A stretch of 49,748 nucleotides of DNA. Origin: Beroe ovata. Taxonomy: Eukaryota > Ctenophora > Nuda > Beroida > Beroidae. The notes beneath the pieces were generated by a model. It was not told the DNA's origin, made no database searches, and was given only the letters and a program-made list of their open reading frames with translations. Location of the stretch: contig CAMPET010000250.1 in assembly GCA_946803715.1 (NCBI GenBank), positions 48,743 through 98,490 on the forward strand, read 5' to 3'. Within the stretch, counting starts at the first letter, position 1, and every line of letters begins with the position of its first letter. Below, one piece after another: positions 32,560 through 42,283 of this stretch. A program made the position numbers and the translations under genes.

Positions 32560-33300
32560 CGCCTTACTTGGGCACTTGGCTGTCAATGATAGCCCTTGTC
32601 TTGTCTGACGATGCTAGACTGCTGATGCAAGCCGCGAAGCGGCTTGCGTCAGAATAAGTTTGAGAATAAGTTTGCGCCGCGCGCGCAAAACGAAATTTTC
32701 GACAGGGTCTATCATCGATCGACAACCCTTGTCGAGAATTTCATTGCACGCGCGCCGCTAATTATTCTCAGTTTCGGCCTTCGATGAAGGCGCGCGCGCG
32801 CCGCGCAAGAAACTATAGACAAATGACATCTGGCAACACTAGTTTTCCCGCGCGGCGCTGCGTGACCCGCGCACTGTTGCCGGATATGTTATCTGTCACT
32901 ATTTTACCTTGTAGGATTTTACCCTACCGTCGGTGCGCGCGATTTTCAATCCCGCCAGCAAGGGTAGGGTGAAATCCTACAAAATTTTACCCTACCCTTG
33001 CTTGCGGGATTTTATCCAGGCGCGATTTTATTTGGGCGGAATGACAATTAAGAGGCAAAAAGGGGGCACAAAGGAGCTGCGAAAAGGGTTAAACAAGGGG
33101 TTTTTCGGGGGCGGAAAGGGGGCCAAAAAGGGCGTCGGCGGAGTAGTCAATAGCCCTTGGCTGGCTCTCGCCGGATGTGATTTGTCGGGCCATGCTATAC
33201 CGGCCATGCTTGTAGACCGCTCACCGCTAAATCTAAATCCCTCACCGCTAAAGCAAATGACCCGGGCGTGACCCTAGCCTTTGGCACCCCATAAATAATG
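32560..33300. repeat. GC-rich repeat cluster
   Basis: CGCGCGC, GCGGCTTGCGTCAG and GCCGCGAAGCGG motifs, with inverted and direct copies of short blocks, fill this stretch. The apparent Gly/Lys-rich frame at 32933-33271 begins inside the fold-back element and is treated as repeat sequence. Confidence 0.6.
32911..33016. repeat. GC-rich fold-back element, copy at 32.9 kb
   Basis: Arms at 32911-32928 and 32963-32980 are reverse complements with one mismatch. They flank a CGTCGGTGCGCGCG core and a CCCGCCAGCAAGGG segment. A further ACCCTACCCTTGCTTGCGGG copy follows at about 32989. The same units occur near 26.5 and 26.8 kb. It looks like a non-autonomous fold-back/MITE-like repeat; no transposase is present. 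Confidence 0.8.
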
Positions 33301-34220
33301 CACCCTAAACGCGCCCATTAAGTAATTAGTATAGCATAACATCCTCATCCTGCATGAACATGACATGACTCGATCTAACTGATAGTGATGGACGAGACCG
33401 AAGTAATAAATCACGACCATTCCGTTTACTTAAGTTTTATTTCGGATTTGATTTATTTCTGATAATAATCAACGAAACGGAATTTAAACTGATATCAATA
33501 AACTAAAAGTAAATTGTATTTGTAATTGGCACTGATAATTTGCACTTTTAAAGGTCATAGCATTAAGCATCATTGAATTTGGACAACCTATTGTTTGATG
33601 ATATTGATAACTGCATAATATAATCATAATATCTTCAAAGCCAGTCGTGAATAGCTGCCGGTGATACTCTCAGTTTCTCTTAAGCTATGATTTAAGTAAA
33701 TACCCAATACCCATGCTAAACGTATTTTATGTTTAATGTGTTCAATTGTTAAAAAGATGAAGTTTAATCATCTATAGCATGTACCAAACTGCCAACTATT
33801 AAACCTGTTACTTGATACTATCAAAGATGTTAAATTCTTATCCAATGCATTGCCTTGTCCAATACCTTTTATAGTATGGAGATCTAGTACTAGAAACAAC
33901 GTTGAACTTAAACGTGCACTCATCGCACGTTCTTGTTAATGTTTCTATCACGAGCGGTGGTAGCGATCAGAGAATAGTTTTCTTAAACCATCAAACCATG
34001 CCGTATAATCTGAATTATTAAAATCGTTTTATCGATTCTTGTTCTATATATGCCTACGGTACTTGATGAAGCAATGGAATTCGATGTTCTCAAGTCTATG
34101 CTCTTAGCAGGAATTGTTCCATTTAGTCCCTGCTGAACCCCAACAAACATGGATGGGCATGGTCATGTGTGCGCGTGTGTGTGTGTGTGTCGCAATGTGT
34201 GCGTATTCGTGTGTGTGTGT
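33301..34220. other. Non-coding, ends in a GT microsatellite at a contig join
   Basis: AT-rich sequence without a supported gene. A (GT)n tract at about 34167-34220 ends exactly at the N at 34221, a typical assembly break. Confidence 0.6.
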
Positions 34221-34221
34221 N

Positions 34222-35264
34222 TTACTCCAAGCTTTATTCTTACTCCTTATCGCACGTTTCAAGGATCTACTAGCCCACGGAGTATTATAATTACTGTCGG
34301 TATTGTTCTTATTAGTCGATAAGGAAACTTTGTTCGCAATTGCTTCTAGTTTACTCAATATAATCGACCACATATCATTAACAGACAGTTGACATAATTC
34401 ATCTTGCTGAAAGTCCCAGGTAACTTCGTAAGACCACTTCAGCAGCTCTTCATTCGTGACTGATGACCAATTTCTTCTTTCTTCTTTGTGAATCTTACTG
34501 GACTCAAGACTTTGGGGGCTTGAGACATTCAGTTCGGTACTGAGGGTAACGTGGTCACTCTTACCGAGGTGGGGGCCAATCTTAAAGTCATTCACGAGAT
34601 TTTCATCAGAAAAGATCAGCTGGTCAAGTAAACTTTCGCTCATCATGCCTGTCTGTTTGTTTAACCTTCTTCGAGTGACTTGAGTTGTGAGCAACCATGA
34701 CAATCCAAGATCATGGATAAGGTCAGTGTAACGCTTTTGTCTGAGGCACGTCTTGCTGGATTCACATATGGTTCCTGAAACCCATGAAACTTGAGAGAGG
34801 TTAAAGTCACCATAGCAAAACTTCGCGGCAGTTGTTTTGTCATCAAAGATTCTTTTGATGTACTGGAGCAACTCAAGGTCCTGTTGCTTGCTCAGTGATG
34901 GAGACCTGTAAATACAAGCTATAACCACTTTCCCAATATCACATTCTACACAAACAGCTATTGAGTCAGGTCCAATGATGCTATCTATTACATCAATTCC
35001 TTCCTTGACATATATGACTGATCCTCCACAGTCGCTGATCTGCGCAGGTGTTACAGATCTGTCAAGTTTAAAGTTCCGGTCAGCTCTAAAGATATTGAAC
35101 CCAGGTATTGCACACTCTGCTGGCAAAAGGTCATCAGTGAAATGACTCTCAGTGACACAAGCAATATCATAGTTACCAGATGACAAAAGATGTTTTAGTT
35201 CCAGCATCTTATTTGTCAATGAACAAGCATTGGTGTAGAGAACATTGAGTAGATTGTGGTTACT
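34222..35264 (-). CDS. LINE ORF2, AP-endonuclease part (truncated at N)
   Basis: Reads LNVLYTNACSLTNKMLELKH at the start, then the endonuclease motifs ACVTESHF (metal-binding Glu), ACIYRSPS, CYGDFNLSQVSW (Asp/Asn) and KSDHVTLS (catalytic SDH). It ends with PWASRSLKRAIRSKNKAW, the usual linker before the RT domain, and is cut by the N at 34221. Residues after the N belong to other sequence. The frame continues 5' past 35264 to overlap the end of ORF1 without a clear ATG, so translation by reinitiation or frameshift is likely. Confidence 0.85.
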
Positions 35265-35272
35265 ATGTGGTA

Positions 35273-36589
35273 CTATTGTTTTTGGGTCAGTTTTCTGGCA
35301 GCTGTATTCCCTGTATTGATTAACCGATTTCTGCGCTCCTGTCGCATTAAAAAATGCGTATGCCTGTCAGTTCTACAGAGATCAGCATTGATCCAGTAAT
35401 CTGTGCCTGGAACGTGGTAGCCCCTGCCATAATCATGCCAGTACTGGGCTGTATCTTCATCCTTCATCACAACAACAAGCAGTCTAGGTGAAGGAGAGCC
35501 ATCATCACTCTTGATAATTGACCCAGTCCTGAAACATGTTCTGATATCCCTAGCATCCATATCAAAGTTTTCACATAGAAACTTGATATCAAAGTCTCTT
35601 TTCTCCTTCATGGACAGTTTGCTGCTAGGTTCAGGGACCTTTGCAATAACAACATTGCACTTCCTCTTTTCTCTTTCCACTTGGTCACTGTCGATTTTTC
35701 TACAGACTTCACCAATAACAACAGTTGAAGCTGTTGCATTCTTAACATCTTCAATAATCTTCTTTTGAACATCTTGAGACCTCCCAACAGTGACTTCGGC
35801 AAAAGTTTTTACAGATTCATTTGTTTTCTTTGCCACTTGTTGAACAAGACCCTGTGTAGCATCAAAAACAGCAGTGGTAACCAAGTCTTTTATAGTGGTT
35901 GAACACACAGTCTCAATTTCTTCTTTAACAATAGCACGGAAATCAACCTTGTTGTCAGATGTTTCAGGTGTGAATTTTGGTGCAAAACAATGATAACATT
36001 TCCAGCCAATAAGCTGGTCAACACTGCTTTTTGGAAGCCCAGAAAGACCAATGCAGTTACAATGATACCATTGCTGACAGGAAGTACAGTTGAGAGTGAT
36101 CAAATCAGTGTCAACATTCAAACATGGGCAAATATTCTTTGACCTTTTACCCCTTGGTGATCTGGAGGATGGTGATCTATTTCCATAGGATTTTCTGTAG
36201 AGTTTCCGCTTGAGAGAAGGAGCAGGCTCAGAGAAGACATCATCACTTTCAACTGCCCCAGGATGTTTAGATTTATCCTGAGCAGTCTTTGAGGCTTGAA
36301 CAATCATCCGGTCACCATGCCCATCAGAAGCACAGAATGTGTCTGTGTCTATACCATTATCTTCAGTGTCAGTAGGGGGCACAAAGATCAGCTTCTGATT
36401 TTCTGACATTTCAGGGTGCTTTGATACCCCCTCATTAGTGTTGAGGGCTTGACCATCTGTGTCTGAAATAGTAGCATTAGTAGATGGGTGAAGTTGGTGA
36501 ACAACAGGGTGGGTTCTTTGGTGAGCAACAAGGTGAGCATGAGGTGGAATGCTTGATGGGGTGGAAAGGCTTTGATTGATAGAATCCAT
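35273..36589 (-). CDS. LINE ORF1 with PHD zinc finger
   Basis: 438 residues from an ATG at 36589. The N-terminal half is Ser/His-rich and low-complexity with a basic patch (SPRGKRSK). The PHD finger follows: CPCLN, LNCTSCQQWYHCNCIGLSG, WKCYHC (C4HC3 pattern). A coiled-coil-prone middle leads to a C-terminal region (KCNVVIAKVPE, RTDRHTHFLMRQERRNRL) like the nucleic-acid-binding part of LINE ORF1 proteins. It presumably packages element RNA. The stop at 35273 overlaps the ORF2 frame. Confidence 0.85.
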   Translation of the reverse strand: MDSINQSLSTPSSIPPHAHLVAHQRTHPVVHQLHPSTNATISDTDGQALNTNEGVSKHPEMSENQKLIFVPPTDTEDNGIDTDTFCASDGHGDRMIVQASKTAQDKSKHPGAVESDDVFSEPAPSLKRKLYRKSYGNRSPSSRSPRGKRSKNICPCLNVDTDLITLNCTSCQQWYHCNCIGLSGLPKSSVDQLIGWKCYHCFAPKFTPETSDNKVDFRAIVKEEIETVCSTTIKDLVTTAVFDATQGLVQQVAKKTNESVKTFAEVTVGRSQDVQKKIIEDVKNATASTVVIGEVCRKIDSDQVEREKRKCNVVIAKVPEPSSKLSMKEKRDFDIKFLCENFDMDARDIRTCFRTGSIIKSDDGSPSPRLLVVVMKDEDTAQYWHDYGRGYHVPGTDYWINADLCRTDRHTHFLMRQERRNRLINTGNTAARKLTQKQ

Positions 36590-36605
36590 GACTTCTTGTA
36601 GATGN

Positions 36606-37027
36606 GCGATGATCCACCTAGCGCAGAGGGAAGTGACCCTCCTCCTAACCCTGCCGAAATCTCCACCACAGACGACCAGGCTGTTCCTCCTGAGCCATCT
36701 TCCCCTGCATCCGTCTCACCTGTGGAGGATCCTCCAGCTGCCACCTCAACTCCGCTCCCAGCCGCCAAACTAGCCGCCAACAGTGAAGCCGCTGCTGAAG
36801 TTATGTCAGAGAGCATGGCCACAGAAACCTCACTGAACAGGTCTATAGTCAGTGAAACTAACAAAATAGGAATAAAGTTTGATCAGAGCGAGGATTATGG
36901 CCCACTGGACGAGCGAGCTGGAAACTTCACCAAACTGCAGTGTATTTTGAGAAGTAGAAAGAAAGCTGAAACACCGACAACTAAAACAGCTAGGACTAGA
37001 TCAGCTTCGAGACGAGGCAAGAAGTAG
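36606..37027 (+). CDS. 3' part of an unidentified gene, about 140 aa
   Basis: An open frame runs from the contig join at 36605 to TAG at 37025-37027. The N-terminal half is Pro/Ser/Ala/Glu-rich (DDPPSAEGSDPPPNPAEIS). A more ordered part follows (KIGIKFDQSEDYGPLDERAG, FTKLQCILRSRKK) and the tail is very basic (TARTRSASRRGKK), suggesting a nuclear or nucleic-acid-binding protein. Upstream exons are missing, displaced by the LINE-containing contig. The family is not recognised. The opposite-strand frame over the same DNA is Ala/Gly/Ser-rich and looks like a shadow. Confidence 0.55.
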
Positions 37028-37433
37028 GATTGAAAATTTAGTTCAGCAGGCACCCTATCTTCAGTAATCCTTCGTGACACCGTGGTCAAATTCATTGGTT
37101 ATGGTGGTGACTGACTATAGTTTATATTTGAGTTCTATTTGAACCTTTTAACTCTATTTTTAACAATTTCTATCAGCATCAAAGGTCGAAGGACTTATTA
37201 TGAGTTTATTCGCTCACAAATATCATCTTGATTCATAGCAAACATAGCATTCTACGTTAGCGAATATGTTACAACTAAAGTATGGAGATAAATTTCAAAT
37301 ATCGTTGGTTATAATCACTATTTGCCATGTGTCTTTGGTTAGTAGCCACCAAATTTTGATGAAGAATATACTTTCTCAGAGTCAATATGTCTGGTTATCA
37401 TTACATTTAATTCTTCTTTTTAGGTAGTGCATA
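37028..37433. other. Intergenic, upstream of UTP14
   Basis: About 400 bp between two plus-strand genes. It must hold the UTP14 promoter. No TATA box or poly(A) signal stands out. Confidence 0.4.
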
Positions 37434-40400
37434 ATGGTCACAGCAACTGTAACAGCGAATAAGCGAATAAAGGTGAAGAAATCGACAGAGAATGTGACCA
37501 AAGATGGCGGAAAAGTGAAAAAGAAATCTAAGAAGAAGATTCTCAAGTCTGGTGAGAGTACTGAAACTTTACTCAAGAAGAAGAAAAAGGCAGTCAAATT
37601 CTCAGAACCCGAAGAACCGTACGTTTAGCTGTATTAGGATAATAAATTCCTTTGTTTCATGGAACTGGCTGTTTCCTAGTTAGGTTTTTGAATATACACT
37701 CAATTTCATGTCCTATTTCGCAGGGTCAGTGTAGACGGAATGATTTCGGCATTACGAGAACAGATTGAATCGGAAGAGGTGATTCCTGACCTTGTCCCAA
37801 ATGAAAATGTGGGTTCAGAGGTATATATTCACCTGTTTCCCCTCAATCACTGACATAAATGAACCATCGTGATGCACCTACAAGTTGTGCCACATATTCT
37901 ACTGTTTTTGAAAAATTTCCGTGGGACGCGAAGACATTTTAGTGGATCCCACATCTTTTCATCATTCAAAAAGAACAGTTTGAGCGCGCGCGTGAGTGGC
38001 GCCACAAAACGCGCGCAGTTGAAGACACGAATTCCATCATGAGACGTCTCAACCATCAGGAAGAAGACTTGGCTGAAGAGGAGACAGTCGATGAAAAGGA
38101 GCACAGTAAACTGTTGAAAAGTCTCGGGGTGGAGGAAAGCAAGAGGAAACTGAAAGAGAAGACACTTCCTGTTGAGCCTTCAGAAAAGGAAATAGAAGGT
38201 TGAATTGAACTGTCCATTTTTGGCACTGGACATCCCGAAATGATTGTAACATGTAACCCGAATTTTTCAGGAGCCATCACGATATCAGACCTGATCAATA
38301 GTGCGGGCAAGAGCGAAGGAGTTGGTGCAGTTAAGAGAATGCTGGTAAGGGAATTGTAACTGATGTCATAGACATGTTCTACGATTCGATTCTGATCGCT
38401 GCAGATAGCATCACTGCTCCACAATCAATAGATACCAGTTTCCATCTTGCTTATCAATCCTCTGTTACAGGATAGCAGTGAAAGCAAAGCCACATTCGAT
38501 GAACCTCTGCCCCGACATCAAAGGGAACAGGTACGTCATCAATCAAATCTCCCACTATTCGATCAGAGTTTCCATGGTTACAGCATGGCTTCCATGGTAA
38601 CAGCTACACTCATGTTTCATACCAAATTGACAGGCAGAAAGAGAAGTGAACTACGAGAAGAGCAAGAAGGAAGTCACGAAATGGGTTCCACTCGTGAAAC
38701 GAAATCGAGAAACAGAGCACATGTCATATCCACTATTCCATGCTCAGACCACCAAGCAGAGTCGTGAAGATACAACTGCCATGGCACTCAAACATAAACC
38801 CACAACTAAATTAGAGGAGGAGATATTTGAGGTTTTGTCGTCCAATTCGGAGTATTTGGAACGACCTGATCACATGCTCACCGAGGCGGAGGAGAGAAGT
38901 CTTGCGGAGTTGGAGGCTGAGGAGGTTAGTGATGACGTCATTGAATCGTTGCACTCCCCTCTTTCATGTATTCTCTTTCCGATTCCTTGCAGAAGGTTTC
39001 ATAAATTTTGTGTCGTGTTGCAAGTAATAATTTGACAGCTGGCTGTTTTTAGGCTGAGTTCAGAAGGGAAGAACTCAGCAAAATGAGGGCACTGTTGTCC
39101 TACCAAGAAGAGAAGTTCAGAAGGAAAAATAAGATTAAGAGCAAAACGTAAGTACAGGAAAACATAAACCCCTATTGAAATCCTATGATGAGTCCGAAGT
39201 ATAGATAAAAATCTGTTTTTGATTCTTCACTCGGAAAATCTCAGTTACCACAAGTTGCTGAAGAAGGAGAGGATAAGGAAAGAAGAAAAGTCTCTAGCGG
39301 ACGCTCTCAAAGCAGATCCTTCCGTTGCAGGTTCGTCTTATCTCATGATCGGACAACTGACAAGATTGATGGAAAAGTAAATTCGAAAATCTGTTTTTCA
39401 TAGATTAATCTTTGTTCAGGCGATGAACAGGAGAAAGCAGACTATCTTAGAGCGCTGGAAAGAATCAGTCAGAAGCACAAAGTTGGCGGCAAATGGAACA
39501 AGAATCTTCTCCACAAGAACATCAAAGATCCAGGGGTAAGGAGGACTGGAGATTCTGTCCAATCATGTTAAGTTATTTTACATGGAGAAGCTATTCAAAT
39601 CCAGTAAATTACCAATAATCAGTGAGTGTATTTCAGTTGAAAGCAGCCATGAGTGAGCAGCGACAATTGAGACAGAAGCTGATGGAGAAGAAAGACGAGT
39701 CAGATGAAGAGGATGATGACGCCCAATCAGCAGAGGGAAACACGGTGGAGGAGGAGGGAGAGGGAGAAGGGGGAGGAGATGTGGAAGAGGCGCAGAAGGG
39801 GGTGGACGAGGAGGAATTCGAGGTGAGGTTATAATTTTGACCATGATATATGTCACCTTATATATTGGGTTTTCTCTTGCTTAATCCAGAGTGGAGCCAC
39901 ATTGTACAATGTCAATGGATCATATAATCTTGTATCATATTTCATGGAGTTAACAATATTGAAATTCGTCTCAACTCACAATTCATCTTATCATTCCCAG
40001 GTTGATCCCCACAATCCGTGGCTAGCTGTGGGAGACGTTCTCTCCAAGGAAGTTACTCTTGCTGATAAGGAAGTCGAAGGTGGAGAGGAAGAGGCAGAAA
40101 CGGAAAAAAGTGGGACCAAGGACAATGAATCCGTGGAAACGCCCACACATGAGCAAGACAGCACTGCAGAGGAGAGCAACACTGCTGAGAAACCTGTCCA
40201 GAGTGAGGGTGTTACTAAGGACACTGCGCAAGCAGTCCGTGTCCCAGTCAGTGATATTGATCAGGATACCCTCGTGGATATGGCGTTTGCTAACGATGAC
40301 GTAGTCGCTCAATTCGTGGAGGAGAAAGAGAAAATTGTGGATGAGGAAACTGAAAAGGTTAGGGTTTTTTGTGTATGTCAAGTGTGGGTGTCAAATAGCG

Positions 40401-41346
40401 GTTCAGGGAAACAAGATAGCGCCGAAATTTCATTTGCAATCAATTCAGCGTCGAAAAATACGTAGGAGTCAATGGTATTTTTGTGAAAATTTTTCGTGAT
40501 TTCATCCACCTCGACTTAGAAAGTGAAATCGGCAAAACACAATCCCAAACTCTTGGGATCAGAATTGCCAAAAATCGTTTTACACCTAAAAGACATGGAA
40601 AGATGTGTACCCGGCTTATTTTTGACCGTAGATTACGAATCCGAAGGAATTTTGGAGCTATCTCCAAAGGAAAACTGCGGAATGTAGCACTGTAAATAAT
40701 GTTGACTACTGACTAGGGTGACTACTGACTACATTCTATAGTTTTCTGTATGGATGTCCAATAACGACTCAGGAAAGCAAAATAGCTGCAAAATTAAGTC
40801 TCAATCGATTTAGCTTCGGAAAATAGAAAGGAATCCCAAATGTTTGTGTGAAAATGGCTCAAATGAGTGAAAATTGAAATCGGAAACACAACCGAAACCC
40901 TTGGGGATTGCCACAACATTCCTCACTTTCCCATCCTCAGGACATGGACATTACACTGCCGGGCTGGGGCTGCTGGGCCGGCATCGGGACCAATGATAAG
41001 CCCCGACAACGCATCATCAAGAAAGCCGCACCAACTGCGCCTCGCAAAGACACCGGACTAGATCACGTGATCATTAATACCAAGAAAAACAGAAAACTCA
41101 TGCAGCACCAAGTAAGTGGTCATATAGTGATCTTTATCAAGTGTTGCTTTTCCTAGCAACCGTTAGGGTTGCTACTAGTTACGAGGTTGCTATAGTAACA
41201 TGTTACTGAAGTTATACTCTCCTAGGTCAAGCACCTGCCCCACCCTTACAAATCACGGTCAGTGTTTGAAAGAGAAATGAGGCAACCAATCGGACCCCAA
41301 TGGAACTCCGTTAGGGCTTTCAAAAACATGATAAAACCAGCGGAAT
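37434..41346 (+). CDS. UTP14: UTP14, small-subunit processome protein (13 exons, C-terminus cut at N)
   Basis: Exons: 37434-37618, 37724-37820, 37979-38198, 38271-38344, 38471-38530, 38634-38924, 39053-39147, 39245-39330, 39420-39535, 39637-39822, 40001-40357, 40941-41111 and 41226-41346 (broken). All are GT-AG and the joined frame is open for 686 residues. UTP14 signatures: AEREVNYEKSKKEVTKWVPL then VKRNRETEH; LEEEIFEVL ... LTEAEERSLAELEAEE; EEKFRRKNKIKSKTYHKLLK; QKHKVGGKWNKNLL; VDPHNPWL; and near the C-terminus FEREMRQPIGPQWNSVRAF. UTP14 is a nucleolar factor that activates the helicase Dhr1/DHX37 in 18S rRNA maturation. The N-terminus is very Lys-rich. About 50-80 C-terminal residues are missing because the sequence breaks at 41347. 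Confidence 0.92.
40382..40915 (+). repeat. Degenerate tandem repeat in UTP14 intron 11
   Basis: Segments near 40382-40570 and 40749-40915 share an ordered series of landmarks: CAGGGAAACAA versus CAGGAAAGCAA, a GCGTCGAAAAATA versus GCTTCGGAAAATA block, TTTTTGTGAAAAT versus TTTGTGTGAAAAT, and an AAATCGG...ACACAA...CTTGGGG tail. The period is about 365 bp with much divergence. Confidence 0.6.
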
Positions 41347-41347
41347 N

Positions 41348-42282
41348 AGAGGAAGAGGCAGAAACGGAAAAAAGTGGGACCAAGGACAATGAATCCGTGG
41401 AAACGCCCACACATGAGCAAGACAGCACTGCAGAGGAGAGCAACACTGCTGAGAAACCTGTCCAGAGTGAGGGTGTTACTAAGGACACTGCGCAAGCAGT
41501 CCGTGTCCCAGTCAGTGATATTGATCAGGATACCCTCGTGGATATGGCGTTTGCTAACGATGACGTAGTCGCTCAATTCGTGGAGGAGAAAGAGAAAATT
41601 GTGGATGAGGAAACTGAAAAGGTTAGGGTTTTTTGTGTATGTCAAGTGTGGGTGTCAAATAGCGGTTCAGGGAAACAAGATAGCGCCGAAATTTCATTTG
41701 CAATCAATTCAGCGTCGAAAAATACGTAGGAGTCAATGGTATTTTTGTGAAAATTTTTCGTGATTTCATCCACCTCGACTTAGAAAGTGAAATCGGCAAA
41801 ACACAATCCCAAACTCTTGGGATCAGAATTGCCAAAAATCGTTTTACACCTAAAAGACATGGAAAGATGTGTACCCGGCTTATTTTTGACCGTAGATTAC
41901 GAATCCGAAGGAATTTTGGAGCTATCTCCAAAGGAAAACTGCGGAATGTAGCACTGTAAATAATGTTGACTACTGACTAGGGTGACTACTGACTACATTC
42001 TATAGTTTTCTGTATGGATGTCCAATAACGACTCAGGAAAGCAAAATAGCTGCAAAATTAAGTCTCAATCGATTTAGCTTCGGAAAATAGAAAGGAATCC
42101 CAAATGTTTGTGTGAAAATGGCTCAAATGAGTGAAAATTGAAATCGGAAACACAACCGAAACCCTTGGGGATTGCCACAACATTCCTCACTTTCCCATCC
42201 TCAGGACATGGACATTACACTGCCGGGCTGGGGCTGCTGGGCCGGCATCGGGACCAATGATAAGCCCCGACAACGCATCATC
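41348..42282 (+). repeat. Exact 935-bp second copy of UTP14 exon 11 to exon 12
   Basis: Appears identical, base for base, to 40084-41018 (offset 1264), including intron 11. It starts mid-exon 11 and ends mid-exon 12 and is bounded by N at 41347 and 42283. This should not be annotated as a second gene segment; it looks like a contig end placed twice. Confidence 0.93.
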
Positions 42283-42283
42283 N

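Larger units (their letters stand above)
34222..36604 (-). mobile_element. LINE fragment (CR1/L2-like): PHD-finger ORF1 and AP-endonuclease
   Basis: A minus-strand non-LTR retrotransposon segment is bounded on both sides by single N bases. It contains ORF1 with a PHD finger, then the 5' part of ORF2 with the AP-endonuclease and the start of the linker to reverse transcriptase. The RT itself is missing because the sequence breaks at 34221. CR1/L2-group elements carry PHD fingers in ORF1 and AP-type endonucleases in ORF2. Both frames are open, suggesting a young copy, or consensus-like sequence placed in a gap by the assembler. Confidence 0.88.

Noticed and set aside
32933-33271. 112-aa Gly/Lys-rich frame
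   Set aside because: Starts within a fold-back repeat and runs through GGGG/AAAA-rich sequence; no conserved domain.
36388-36864. 158-aa minus-strand frame crossing the N at 36605
   Set aside because: Crosses a contig join; left part is out of frame with LINE ORF1 and right part is an Ala/Gly/Ser-rich shadow of the plus-strand gene.
41262-41729. Frame running across the N at 41347 that joins UTP14 exon 13 to a second copy of exon 11
   Set aside because: Continuity is an accident of the N; the right side is an exact copy of 40084 onward and probably misassembled.
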